A stretch of 42,831 bases of DNA from a virus, in IMG/VR virus record IMGVR_UViG_3300044630_003553, positions 1 to 42,831 of that record; one strand, written 5' to 3'. A program made the translations under genes and the position numbers. Positions 1 through 7,491 of this stretch are shown here, piece by piece. Below the pieces are notes generated by a model. That model had not been told where the DNA came from, ran no database searches, and worked only from the letters and a program-made list of their open reading frames with translations. Numbering within the stretch: position 1 is the stretch's first letter; each line of letters opens with the position of its first letter.

Positions 1-1
1 T

Positions 2-85
2 TACTTGAAAGACTGTATTACTTTTACCTTGAAACCAAGTAATGGTTATATGACTTCTGGCCTGTGCCGGTTTCATGCGAGATAA
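2..85 (+). CDS. possible 3' end of an upstream gene (cut by window edge)
   Basis: Reading frame 2 stays open from the window edge to a TAA at 83-85, giving 27 residues that end in GLCRFHAR. Frame 1 also gives a 13-residue tail that ends in LETK at a TAA at 40-42. Only one can be the real end of an upstream gene, and too little sequence is visible to choose. No product can be assigned. Confidence 0.25.
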   Translation, partial: YLKDCITFTLKPSNGYMTSGLCRFHAR

Positions 86-90
86 ATAAT
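81..90 (+). promoter_or_regulatory. late-promoter-like motif GATAAATAAT
   Basis: GATAAATA differs at one base from the T4 late promoter TATAAATA and lies directly upstream of the first tagged gene. The same GATAAATA form recurs at 34777 and 35351, again before tagged genes. If it is active, the transcript leader would be very short or absent. Confidence 0.4.
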
Positions 91-92
91 TT

Positions 93-458
93 ATGATGAA
101 AGAATTTCTATTTTACGACGAATTTAATGCTCTTAATGAAGCAGACGATGCAGCAAAAAAGCGTATCGATGACCTAGCTAAAGATCCTGAGGTCCATAAA
201 AAGTTGGGAATTTCTGATGAAGGAAAACTCAAACATGCCTTTATGGTACTATTCAAACGAGGATATGGAGCTGCTCAAACCAATTGGGGAGCAGTAAGAC
301 CTCAAATTAAGAAACTCGGAAAACCAGCTGCATTTATTGCTTGGGGTTACGGACGTTTGAATGGATTCATCGATAAATCAAAAGCCTACTATACATCCGA
401 TAAAGATGTAGCCGACTGGTTAGAAGGAAAAGGTGAAAAACCAGAACCTACAAAATGA
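93..458 (+). CDS. CTS-tagged putative internal head protein, 121 aa
   Basis: The product begins MMKEFLFYDEFNALNEAD. Starting at the second Met (base 96) it matches the shared tag M-K-x-x-L-x-[FY]-x-E-F...L-N-E, so either Met may be the start. By analogy with T4 internal proteins, gp21 would cut after LNE, about residue 16, leaving a basic mature protein of roughly 105 residues. I recognise no family. The middle contains a GYGAAQTNWGAVRPQIKKLG stretch and aromatic-rich helices. The stop overlaps the next tagged gene in ATGA. Packaging into the head is inferred from the tag alone. Confidence 0.75.
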   Translation: MMKEFLFYDEFNALNEADDAAKKRIDDLAKDPEVHKKLGISDEGKLKHAFMVLFKRGYGAAQTNWGAVRPQIKKLGKPAAFIAWGYGRLNGFIDKSKAYYTSDKDVADWLEGKGEKPEPTK

Positions 459-1105
459 AAACATTCCTAACATACAACGAATTTCTCAATGAAGATGAGA
501 AAAAACCTAGAGTAGGTCATACCGTAAAGAGAAAACATTACAAAGATGACCCACCTGATATTGGACTTTATTCCAAAGGCGGTAGAGATGCTATAAAAGG
601 CACTGGGTATGCCAATAAAGAAAAGGCAGAATTCACAGTAAAAGAGCTTGATAAGCTTATGGATAAAGGTGAACGAGTTTGGGCGATGTCAATTGCTACT
701 ACTATGGAATCAAGAGCTAAGAAACATCAACATCAAACCGATGGTATGCGTGATGCTATGAAAATTTTTAGAGCATGGATTGATAAAAATAAGAAAGATG
801 AATCCGAAGAGATTGAAGGTATTGATCTAGATCTTATCCTATCTGAAGATTTGATTGATGAAGGTAAAGGTTTATTCAATCCAGGAACTAAAGACGCTAT
901 AAAAGGCACTGGTTATGGGACACCTGAAAAGGCTAAAAAGACCGTCGAAATAATTACAAAACTCGATAAGAAAGACCATAAACATGCAATGGCAATTGCT
1001 ACAACAATGATGAATCGAGCTAAATACTCGGCTAATCAAACCGAAGATATGAAAAAAGCAATTCCAATTTTCAAAGATTGGATCGAAAAGCATAGAACCA
1101 CATAA
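455..1105 (+). CDS. CTS-tagged protein with two copies of a helical domain
   Basis: The N terminus MKTFLTYNEFLNEDEKK is a textbook copy of the tag, with predicted cleavage after LNE at residue 13. The rest is a tandem duplication. Both copies start with DAIKGTGY, continue through a Lys-rich helix to MSIATTM or MAIATTM, and end with FRAWIDK or FKDWIEK. They cover about residues 45-112 and 145-215. An acidic linker between them contains LILSE and LIDE, both of which fit the [LIV]-x-E cleavage pattern, so processing could separate the repeats. The function is unknown. The gene overlaps its neighbours by 4 and 1 bases, which implies translational coupling. Confidence 0.75.
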   Translation: MKTFLTYNEFLNEDEKKPRVGHTVKRKHYKDDPPDIGLYSKGGRDAIKGTGYANKEKAEFTVKELDKLMDKGERVWAMSIATTMESRAKKHQHQTDGMRDAMKIFRAWIDKNKKDESEEIEGIDLDLILSEDLIDEGKGLFNPGTKDAIKGTGYGTPEKAKKTVEIITKLDKKDHKHAMAIATTMMNRAKYSANQTEDMKKAIPIFKDWIEKHRTT

Positions 1106-1428
1106 TGGAGAATTCATTTTTGTCATATAACGAATTCATTGAATTGAATGAAAAGAAATACACAAAGACTGTGGAATCTTCTCATTTGGTTGATATTGAT
1201 TATGACGATGATACAAAGCAACTAGAAATAGAGTTTTGGAACGGAAATCGCTATAGGTATTTTGATGTACCTAAATCGATATTTAGAGAATTTGCTGACG
1301 AGAAAACTCTTTTAGGGAAAGCCGGATCTGCTATAAAAGGTCTATTTAAGAAGGATAAAACAACATTTGGAACTCGTTTCTGGTCATTGATCCGAAGAGC
1401 AGATTTCAAATATGAGAAAATCAAGTAA
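1105..1428 (+). CDS. CTS-tagged KTSC-like domain protein
   Basis: The tag MENSFLSYNEFIELNEKK is followed by a domain resembling the KTSC family: SSHLVDIDYDDDTKQLEIEF, then NGNRYRYFDVPKSIFREF. The Y-D...L-x-[IV]-x-F-x-N-G-x-x-Y-x-Y-x-D-V-P pattern is characteristic. Residues after about 65 (GKAGSAIKGLFKK) look like an insertion before the final KTSC strand. KTSC domains are small and biochemically poorly defined; some occur next to RNA- or lysyl-tRNA-related domains. Here the tag predicts that the domain is packaged in the capsid after cleavage at LNE, about residue 16. It lies between another tagged gene and an HNH-like gene with single-base overlaps. Confidence 0.7.
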   Translation: MENSFLSYNEFIELNEKKYTKTVESSHLVDIDYDDDTKQLEIEFWNGNRYRYFDVPKSIFREFADEKTLLGKAGSAIKGLFKKDKTTFGTRFWSLIRRADFKYEKIK

Positions 1429-1778
1429 TGCTAAATCCAAATTTAATTGTATTTGAAAATTACAAAAACGACTGGGAATGGTTATTTGAGAACAAAGAAG
1501 ATTATTTCATCTTTGTTCGGGCGTTAACTGAACGTAATTATGATTTGTTTAAGCCTCAAATAAATCCGAAAAAGTTAAAGCGTAGCTGGAAAGCAAATCA
1601 CCTCGATCACATCTATTCGATATCACAAGGATTCAAAGATCGAGTAAATCCATTTTGGATTGCTCATCCATGTAATTTACAAATGCTTAAGGCTAGAGAA
1701 AATAAAAAGAAAAACGCCAAATGCGGTCACACTATTGAAGAGCTGACTCAAAAAATAAGTGACTTTGGCGAAGTATAA
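1428..1778 (+). CDS. HNH-endonuclease-like protein
   Basis: The C-terminal half reads NHLDHIYSISQGF, then HPCNLQMLKARENKKK. This matches the H-x-D-H-I-x-S...H-x-x-N-L-Q...N-x-x-K pattern of phage HNH nucleases. The N-terminal half is aromatic and basic (NDWEWLFENKEDYF) and may bind DNA. At 116 residues it is short, so it may be a small free-standing nuclease or the remnant of a larger mobile endonuclease. The DH pair and downstream Asn are present, so activity is possible. It lies just upstream of the Rieske gene and could have helped import it, which is inference. It starts ATG, overlapping the previous stop (TAATG). Confidence 0.55.
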   Translation: MLNPNLIVFENYKNDWEWLFENKEDYFIFVRALTERNYDLFKPQINPKKLKRSWKANHLDHIYSISQGFKDRVNPFWIAHPCNLQMLKARENKKKNAKCGHTIEELTQKISDFGEV

Positions 1779-1794
1779 ATCGCATATAATCAAT

Positions 1795-2847
1795 ATGAAC
1801 AAACAGCTCCCTATTCGTTATTATTCTGATCAGAGTATATTAGATGCGGAAAATCAAAGCTTATTTAAGTATGGCCTTCGTTATAGAGGACATCAACTTA
1901 TGGCTGATTCTCCTGGTAAATACATTTCGTTACCTCATACAAATGATCGTTGGATGCTTGTGAATGATGAAGGTCAACATAAGCTACTATCTAACGTTTG
2001 TTTACATAGGCAATCACAATTGGTTGAAGGAAGTGGATGTAAAAAATTCATCTCATGTCGAGTTCATTCTTGGACTTACAAATTAGATGGAACGCTTAAA
2101 GCCTCCCCGCACTTCAAAGAAAAACCAGAAGCGCATCTTAAAACAAAAGAGCTATCAAATTGGAATGGGTTGTTATTTGAAGGGAGAACACCTTCATTAG
2201 ATTTGAAAGCTTGTGGAGTCGATCAATACTTAAATTTTGATGAGTACTTTTTCCATAAAGTCGAAACCACTGAGTACGATTACAATTGGAAAACCTTCTC
2301 AGAAATTTACTTGGAAAACTATCACGTATTTTCGATGCATCCAGGTCTGCGTAATTTTGTTACACCATCAGATTTGGAATGGCATTTTGGAGATGACTAT
2401 TCAGTTCAAAAAGTTGGATTGGGTTCGAATCTCGATATATATGGGTCAGATATCTACAAGGAATGGCAAACGCAAGTTAAGTCAGTATTTGGAGACGAAC
2501 TTCCTAGATATGGAGCAATTTGGATATACCTCTATCCGAACATTATGATTGAATGGTACCCGCACACAATGGCAATAAGTACGATCTATCCGATCGCCCC
2601 AAACAAATGTGTGAATCATGTCGAGTACTACTACAAAAAAGCAATCTACGAAGAGTGTCCCGAATTTTATCAAGCGATTGAGCAAGTTTATTCCGAAACC
2701 GCAAAGGAAGACGAAGAAGCCTGTTTGCTCCTTGAAAGAGGACGAGCATCTCTTCATCTAAATGGTGAATCTGAAACCGGTCCTTGTGAACCCTTCCTCG
2801 AGGCCGGTGTTCAGCATTTTTATGACTATATTACATCAAATCTCTGA
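1795..2847 (+). CDS. Rieske non-heme iron ring-hydroxylating-type oxygenase, alpha subunit
   Basis: The reading frame extends upstream through a GTG at 1759, but the ATG at 1795 (MNKQLPIRYY) is preferred because it avoids overlap with the HNH-like gene. The Rieske [2Fe-2S] site is complete: C69-x-H71, then 16 residues, then C88-x2-H91. The catalytic domain keeps the mononuclear-iron motif E-N-Y-H177-x4-H182-P-G, and an acidic ED-rich helix near residue 307 could supply the third ligand. At 351 residues it is full length for an alpha subunit of the choline monooxygenase/GbcA type. The substrate cannot be told from sequence. No reductase or ferredoxin gene is adjacent, so electrons would have to come from host proteins. 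This is a candidate auxiliary metabolic gene. Confidence 0.85.
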   Translation: MNKQLPIRYYSDQSILDAENQSLFKYGLRYRGHQLMADSPGKYISLPHTNDRWMLVNDEGQHKLLSNVCLHRQSQLVEGSGCKKFISCRVHSWTYKLDGTLKASPHFKEKPEAHLKTKELSNWNGLLFEGRTPSLDLKACGVDQYLNFDEYFFHKVETTEYDYNWKTFSEIYLENYHVFSMHPGLRNFVTPSDLEWHFGDDYSVQKVGLGSNLDIYGSDIYKEWQTQVKSVFGDELPRYGAIWIYLYPNIMIEWYPHTMAISTIYPIAPNKCVNHVEYYYKKAIYEECPEFYQAIEQVYSETAKEDEEACLLLERGRASLHLNGESETGPCEPFLEAGVQHFYDYITSNL

Positions 2848-3010
2848 AAAAACTTCGAGATATATATTTCATATAACGTAAGTAAGTAATCTAATCAACG
2901 TAAGTAAAACAAACCCAGTTAAGTTAGTCGCGAATAAGTTAGTTGAGTAAGTGAATCTATCGAAGATTAGACGCATAATAAATAAACAACGTAAATAAAA
3001 AGTAAGTAAA
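2848..3010 (+). promoter_or_regulatory. gp32 leader: GATATATAT motif plus GTAAGTAA repeats
   Basis: This 163-base non-coding leader carries GATATATAT at 2859-2867, similar to the late-type elements elsewhere in the window. It then holds many iterations of a GTAAGTAA/TAAGTTAG unit up to the gp32 start. CGTAAGTAA occurs at 2877 and 2899, and AAGTAAGTAAA abuts the ATG. The run is low in G+C and should be weakly structured. T4 gp32 represses its own mRNA by binding an unstructured leader cooperatively, so an operator role is plausible but inferred. Confidence 0.45.
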
Positions 3011-3955
3011 ATGGAAAACAATTTTGACATCTTCAACCTCGGTATTGACAATTTCAAAAACGAGGAAAAACCGGCATCAAGTAAAAGTACTGAGTACAAA
3101 ACTGATCCTAAACTATCTAAAGACTCTATCTACAGAGCAATCGTTCGATTCGTACCGAACATTAAGAATCCTAAAAAATCAATCATTAAGAAATTCTCTT
3201 ATTGGTTAGAACTCACTGAAGGTGATGGATTCTACGTTGATTGTCCTTCTTCTATCAACGAAAAATCAATTATTCAAGACACATTCTGGAAGCTTTTCAA
3301 GTCTGAATCTGCATTCGACAAGAAACAAGCTGAACACATCAAACGTAAAGAGTATTACTACTCATATGTTGAGATTGTTAAAGATCCACAACGTCCTGAA
3401 TTGGAAGGTACTGTTCAAATCTTCCGTTATCCAAAAGCTGTTAAGAAACTTATCGATGCACAAATCACGCCAGAAGCAACTGAAATCGAAATGGGTGTAG
3501 AACCTACAAACATTTTTGACTTCTTCAATGGTAAAGACTTCTCATTGAAAGTAACTCTTAAAGGTGGCTATTGGAATTATGATGAGTGTAAATTTGCACC
3601 TTCATCTTCTCCGATCTCTATCAAAGGTGTTAAAATGGATAACAATGCTGAATCACGTAATCAAATCCTCGAGCTTTACAACGAAATTCAACCTTTGGAA
3701 GAATTCGACTTCAAACCTTGGACTGACGAACAACGTGAACGTGTTCACAAATTCTTATCTGAATTGACTGGAAATCCAGGTGCAGCATACAATTCGGTTG
3801 CATCTCCTAGCAAACCTGCTACATCGACTCCGGCTTCAACTCCGGCTTCAACTCCATCTAACGAAACTCCTAACATTGAATCAGCAAGCGCACAAGCTGC
3901 TAATGGTTCAGATGCCGAAATCGAAGATTGGTTGAAAGAGTTCGACATTAAGTAA
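3011..3955 (+). CDS. 32: single-stranded DNA-binding protein gp32
   Basis: gp32 coats ssDNA during replication and recombination and organises the replisome. The strongest match is the core: RKEYYYSYVEIVKDPQRPEL-EGTVQIFRYPK aligns with T4 [23 protein letters not shown], and KGGYWNYDECKF aligns with T4 VSGFSNYDESKF. The protein has 314 residues (T4, 301). After a Ser/Thr/Pro linker with a repeated TPAS unit near residue 270 comes an acidic tail ending EIEDWLKEFDIK, as expected for the protein-interaction tail. It differs from T4 in lacking the zinc ligands: the T4 CPVC segment reads CPSS here. It is followed by a strong terminator. Confidence 0.92.
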   Translation: MENNFDIFNLGIDNFKNEEKPASSKSTEYKTDPKLSKDSIYRAIVRFVPNIKNPKKSIIKKFSYWLELTEGDGFYVDCPSSINEKSIIQDTFWKLFKSESAFDKKQAEHIKRKEYYYSYVEIVKDPQRPELEGTVQIFRYPKAVKKLIDAQITPEATEIEMGVEPTNIFDFFNGKDFSLKVTLKGGYWNYDECKFAPSSSPISIKGVKMDNNAESRNQILELYNEIQPLEEFDFKPWTDEQRERVHKFLSELTGNPGAAYNSVASPSKPATSTPASTPASTPSNETPNIESASAQAANGSDAEIEDWLKEFDIK

Positions 3956-3971
3956 TTCATATCTCAATATA

Positions 3972-4007
3972 AAGGCATTCACTGATAATAGTGGATGCCT
4001 TTTTTAT
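3972..4007 (+). terminator. intrinsic terminator after gp32
   Basis: AAGGCATTCAC (3972-3982) pairs with GTGGATGCCTT (3991-4001) as an 11-bp stem with one G-U pair and an 8-base loop, followed by a T-rich run to about 4007. It insulates the highly expressed gp32 gene from the primase operon. An in-frame ATG at 3995 falls inside this stem and is not the primase start. Confidence 0.85.
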
Positions 4008-4018
4008 TAAATAGCAAA

Positions 4019-5092
4019 ATGGAAATAACATTACAAAAAAGACAAGAGATAACATCAAAGGTACAACGAATCCTTCGAGGTAATTTCTCAGGGCCTAAAG
4101 CTCAAGAAAAACCTTTTCGTGATCGTTTGAATTTTGCTTGCCCTTATTGCGGAGATTCACAAGATTCACATAAGAAAAGAGGAAATCTATATTGGAAGAA
4201 CCTCGTTTTTCACTGTTACAATTGCTCAAAACATACAAACCTAGTCGAGTTTTTCAAAGATCACGGCGAATCAATTACAAATAAAGATGATCTGATTTTG
4301 TATTTGGACTTTATTCGAGAAAATCAAGTTTCTGTTTCTACTAAAGAATACATGGAACTAGGTATATTTGAAAGCTTACGAGCATTTTCTATCCCATTGG
4401 AAGTTGTAAAAGACAAGTTAGGTTTGGTTGAACCTAAAGAAAATTTACGAATCGAAAAGTATTTGAAAGGTCGATTCATGCATAATAAGTTAAATTTCTT
4501 TATGTACGATCCAACCGAAGAACAGGTTTACATTTTCAATTTAACATCAGATATGAAAAATACCGTTGGATGGCAAATACGTAACTTTAAGCCTGGAAGA
4601 GAAAAATACATTAGCTACAATATCGAAAAAATCAATCAAATGGTTTTGAATCGAACTATTGAATTACCTGATGAAGATATTGTTAGAATGAACACTCTAA
4701 GCATATACTTCAATATAGCTCTTGTAGACTTCACTCAACCAGTTACAATTTTCGAAGGTCCAATCGATTCATTGATTTGTAAAAATTCAATTGCAATATC
4801 AGGTGTTGACAAACCTACTGAAATGTTCGATGACATTCCGACTGTTAGATATTTGTTTGATAACGACTATCCAGGTAGAAAGCAAATGGAATATCAACTG
4901 AAACGTCGCAAAACTGTTTTTATGTGGAATAAGCTAGTACGTGACTTTAAGGTCCAACCTAGATTAGCAAACATGAAATCCGTAAAAGACTTTAATGACC
5001 TACTTAAATACTGCTGGAACACTAAAAACGATGCAATTAAAAACTTCGATAAATACTTTACCAACAACCCGTTGGACATCCGATCTGTCTAA
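4019..5092 (+). CDS. 61: DNA primase gp61
   Basis: It makes RNA primers for lagging-strand synthesis with helicase gp41. A zinc-binding domain at the N terminus (FACPYCGDSQ ... FHCYNCSKH, two CxxC pairs) matches T4 gp61 (FRCPVCGDSK ... IHCYNC). The middle contains a Toprim-like core: TIFEGPIDSLIC, then VRYLFDNDYPGRKQ. Length is 357 residues (T4, 342). I chose ATG 4019 (MEITLQKRQE) because the upstream in-frame ATG at 3995 lies in the gp32 terminator stem. It heads a tightly packed run with uvsY and uvsW. Confidence 0.9.
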   Translation: MEITLQKRQEITSKVQRILRGNFSGPKAQEKPFRDRLNFACPYCGDSQDSHKKRGNLYWKNLVFHCYNCSKHTNLVEFFKDHGESITNKDDLILYLDFIRENQVSVSTKEYMELGIFESLRAFSIPLEVVKDKLGLVEPKENLRIEKYLKGRFMHNKLNFFMYDPTEEQVYIFNLTSDMKNTVGWQIRNFKPGREKYISYNIEKINQMVLNRTIELPDEDIVRMNTLSIYFNIALVDFTQPVTIFEGPIDSLICKNSIAISGVDKPTEMFDDIPTVRYLFDNDYPGRKQMEYQLKRRKTVFMWNKLVRDFKVQPRLANMKSVKDFNDLLKYCWNTKNDAIKNFDKYFTNNPLDIRSV

Positions 5093-5093
5093 A

Positions 5094-5300
5094 ATGAATG
5101 AAGAGTTAGATAAATTTGAAAAGCGAATCGCCGAACCAGGTACTGGGAAGTTAATAATCGACTTCTCTTCACTTGAAATGAAGGTGGAAAGTAAACAAAT
5201 TGAGATCGGAAGCATAAAATATAAAAAGCCTAAGAAGAAACTAGAAAAGAAAGTCGTTGACCTTAAATCTAGAAAGTCTTCAACTCAAAATTTATTCTAA
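5094..5300 (+). CDS. small basic protein with C-terminal LF tail
   Basis: A 68-residue Lys-rich protein (KYKKPKKKLEKKVVDLKSRK) that starts two bases after the primase stop and overlaps uvsY in TAATG. No family is recognised. It ends SSTQNLF. In the T4 group, short hydrophobic C-terminal tails are used to bind the gp45 clamp, and the polymerase half (GGLF) and the gp33-like protein (NTLF) here end the same way. A clamp- or replisome-associated accessory role is possible but speculative. Confidence 0.65.
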   Translation: MNEELDKFEKRIAEPGTGKLIIDFSSLEMKVESKQIEIGSIKYKKPKKKLEKKVVDLKSRKSSTQNLF

Positions 5301-5746
5301 TGACAGATGAAGAAAGAAAAGTTTCCGAGCTAGAATCCGCACTAGAAACTGAAAGAACTGAGTTTGGTACCAAGATAAACGATCTGATACCAATGTTGAA
5401 TCGAATAGATAAAATATCAGAAGCTCAGGTCTTAATGCTTTCTTATCGTCATATGCTCGTAGATAAACTAATAAAGTATCGTGCAGCATCTTACAAAAAG
5501 AAAGCTAACGATCAAAATTACCGAAAGCTACGATATGAATACTATAAGACACAACACGATGTTCGTCTTGATTATCGAGAGATAAATCAATTCGTAGATT
5601 CAGATATGGCATTGAGAACACGCCAAACGGATTTGCTTGAAAATCAAATCAACTTTTATTCTCAATGTATCGAAACTCTTGACAAAATGGGTTTTGCTAT
5701 TAAGAACAAAATCGCTGTCGAAGAGATAAACAAATCACTAATGTAA
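5300..5746 (+). CDS. uvsY: recombination mediator UvsY
   Basis: UvsY loads the UvsX recombinase onto gp32-coated ssDNA. The C-terminal third aligns with T4 UvsY: INFYSQCIETLDKMGFAIKN against T4 LLDFCSGALDAIKSRGFAIKH. The central basic helix (RAASYKKKANDQNYRKLRYE) is also typical. Length is 148 residues (T4, 137). It lies directly next to uvsW, as in T4, and shares TAATG overlaps on both sides, implying translational coupling. Confidence 0.85.
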   Translation: MTDEERKVSELESALETERTEFGTKINDLIPMLNRIDKISEAQVLMLSYRHMLVDKLIKYRAASYKKKANDQNYRKLRYEYYKTQHDVRLDYREINQFVDSDMALRTRQTDLLENQINFYSQCIETLDKMGFAIKNKIAVEEINKSLM

Positions 5747-7263
5747 TGCAATGGGAATTAACTCATAATGACAAACTTTTAACTCTTACCTCTGCTTCTG
5801 AATTGGAAATGGAGCAAGTTCGTTTGTCGTTTACGAAAGAAGCAGCAAATGCAAAATGGGACCCTCGAGTTAAAAAGGGTTGGTGGGATGGTAAAATCTC
5901 ATACTTCAAATCAAATCGATATCTTCCTTCTGGACTTTGGCATGAACTTGTCGAAGTATCAAAACAATATAATTTTGAGATTGGTATTAAAGGTATTGAA
6001 CGCAAGTTCGACCGTGAAATAGACAAAGATGAATTCGTTGCATGGGTAGAAGAAAAATTTGCAAATTCCGCTAGAAAGCCGAGGGACTATCAAATCGAAA
6101 CCGCATATGAAATCATACGCTACAAAAGTTGTTTAGCTGAATTAGCTACTTCTGCTGGAAAAACTCTCATCATCTATATGGTTATGGCTTATCTTCTTGA
6201 AACAAAGAAGAGTCATAAGATATTGATGATCGTTCCGACTGTTGACTTGGTTGTTCAATCATCCGAAGACTTTTACGAATATAACACCGATTCAGTTCAA
6301 TTGAAGCTACAAATCCAACAAATCTTCGCAGGCTCGGTTATCCGTGATGGTGCTAATATAGTTGTTGGTACATATCAATCACTTGTTAAGAAAGATAAAG
6401 AGTATTTTGATGCTTTTGATTGTGTTATTGTGGATGAAACTCATAAAGCTAAATCTGCTTCAATTAAGGCTATTCTAGAAAAATGCGAAGTTGCTGATAG
6501 AAAGTTTGGACTTTCAGGTACAATTCCAAAGCCAGGAACGTTGGATCGACTAACACTAATGGCTTATACTGGACCTATTATCACCTCAATTCGTGCTGAC
6601 TTCTTGATGGAAAAAGGTCACATCACCCCATGTGAAGTATATGCTATTGAAATGAGTTATGCTCCACAAGATGTACGAGACGGCTTCAAAACTCTACATG
6701 CTAGATCCGAAGAAGACAGAAAGAAACTGCTTAATTTAGAACAAAATTATGCAATTCAATCTGAAGCCCGTCTAGACTTCATCACCGATATGATACTCAA
6801 GAATCATAAAAACTCTCTCGTTCTTTTCTATCGAATTGAATATGGTAACAAGCTTTACGATAAGCTAAGAGAAAAAACAAACCGAAGAGTATTCTATATT
6901 GATGGCTCTACCGACAAAGATTTGAGAGAAATGCATAAAGAGAATCTTGAAGAAGGTGAACAAAAAATAATGATTGCATCTTACGGTACATTCTCGACTG
7001 GTATCAACGTCACAAATATCCACACTATTTATTTGACTGAATCATTCAAATCCGAAGTTATTATTAGACAGTCAATAGGTCGAGGTCTTAGAAAGCATGC
7101 CGACAAGAAGAAGCTCTTAATTATCGACTTCATCGACGACTATCGAATTGGTAGATTCAATAACTATCTCTATAAACACGGGTTAGCTCGCCAGGAAATC
7201 TACCGTGAGCAGAATTTCCCTTATCAAGTACGTCAAGTCGACTTAGCGAAGATATATAACTAA
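5746..7263 (+). CDS. uvsW: UvsW-type RNA-DNA / branch-migrating helicase
   Basis: UvsW unwinds R-loops and branched recombination intermediates and helps switch from origin- to recombination-dependent replication. The N-terminal domain (residues 1-100, KWDPRVKKGWWDGKISYF) is the UvsW-specific arm. SF2 motifs follow: ATSAGKT (motif I, residues 134-140), VIVDETH (II), LSGTIP (III) and RQSIGRGLRKH (VI). Length is 505 residues (T4, 503). The order uvsY-uvsW is as in T4. No key residue appears to be missing. Confidence 0.93.
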   Translation: MQWELTHNDKLLTLTSASELEMEQVRLSFTKEAANAKWDPRVKKGWWDGKISYFKSNRYLPSGLWHELVEVSKQYNFEIGIKGIERKFDREIDKDEFVAWVEEKFANSARKPRDYQIETAYEIIRYKSCLAELATSAGKTLIIYMVMAYLLETKKSHKILMIVPTVDLVVQSSEDFYEYNTDSVQLKLQIQQIFAGSVIRDGANIVVGTYQSLVKKDKEYFDAFDCVIVDETHKAKSASIKAILEKCEVADRKFGLSGTIPKPGTLDRLTLMAYTGPIITSIRADFLMEKGHITPCEVYAIEMSYAPQDVRDGFKTLHARSEEDRKKLLNLEQNYAIQSEARLDFITDMILKNHKNSLVLFYRIEYGNKLYDKLREKTNRRVFYIDGSTDKDLREMHKENLEEGEQKIMIASYGTFSTGINVTNIHTIYLTESFKSEVIIRQSIGRGLRKHADKKKLLIIDFIDDYRIGRFNNYLYKHGLARQEIYREQNFPYQVRQVDLAKIYN

Positions 7264-7278
7264 AAAGTATCGACACAA

Positions 7279-7491
7279 ATGGCATTACTAAAGTTCCGAG
7301 CTTTTAATAAGATGGTAAAGGAAGTTAAACTTCAAAAAGAGTCTGAAAAGAAAGCTGAAGAGTACAAGAAAGTGTACTTAGAACGTCTTACCGCCTATGG
7401 CGCTAAAGATGCTTCTGAGCTTAACGACGAACAATTAACAGAATTCCTTGATGGAATGAAATCATATAGAAAAAAACAAATATCAGAATGA
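7279..7491 (+). CDS. small highly charged hypothetical protein
   Basis: 70 residues, predicted almost wholly helical and rich in Lys and Glu (KEVKLQKESEKKAEEYKKVY). The C-terminal half (ASELNDEQLTEFLDGMKSYR) looks like a short helix-turn-helix pair. I recognise no family. It follows uvsW by 15 bases and overlaps the next gene in ATGA, so it is probably cotranscribed. It lacks the capsid tag. Confidence 0.6.
   Translation: MALLKFRAFNKMVKEVKLQKESEKKAEEYKKVYLERLTAYGAKDASELNDEQLTEFLDGMKSYRKKQISE

Noticed and set aside
3995-4018. Upstream ATG for primase
   Set aside because: It lies inside the stem of the gp32 terminator and adds eight residues (MPFLLNSK) not seen in primases. ATG 4019 is preferred.
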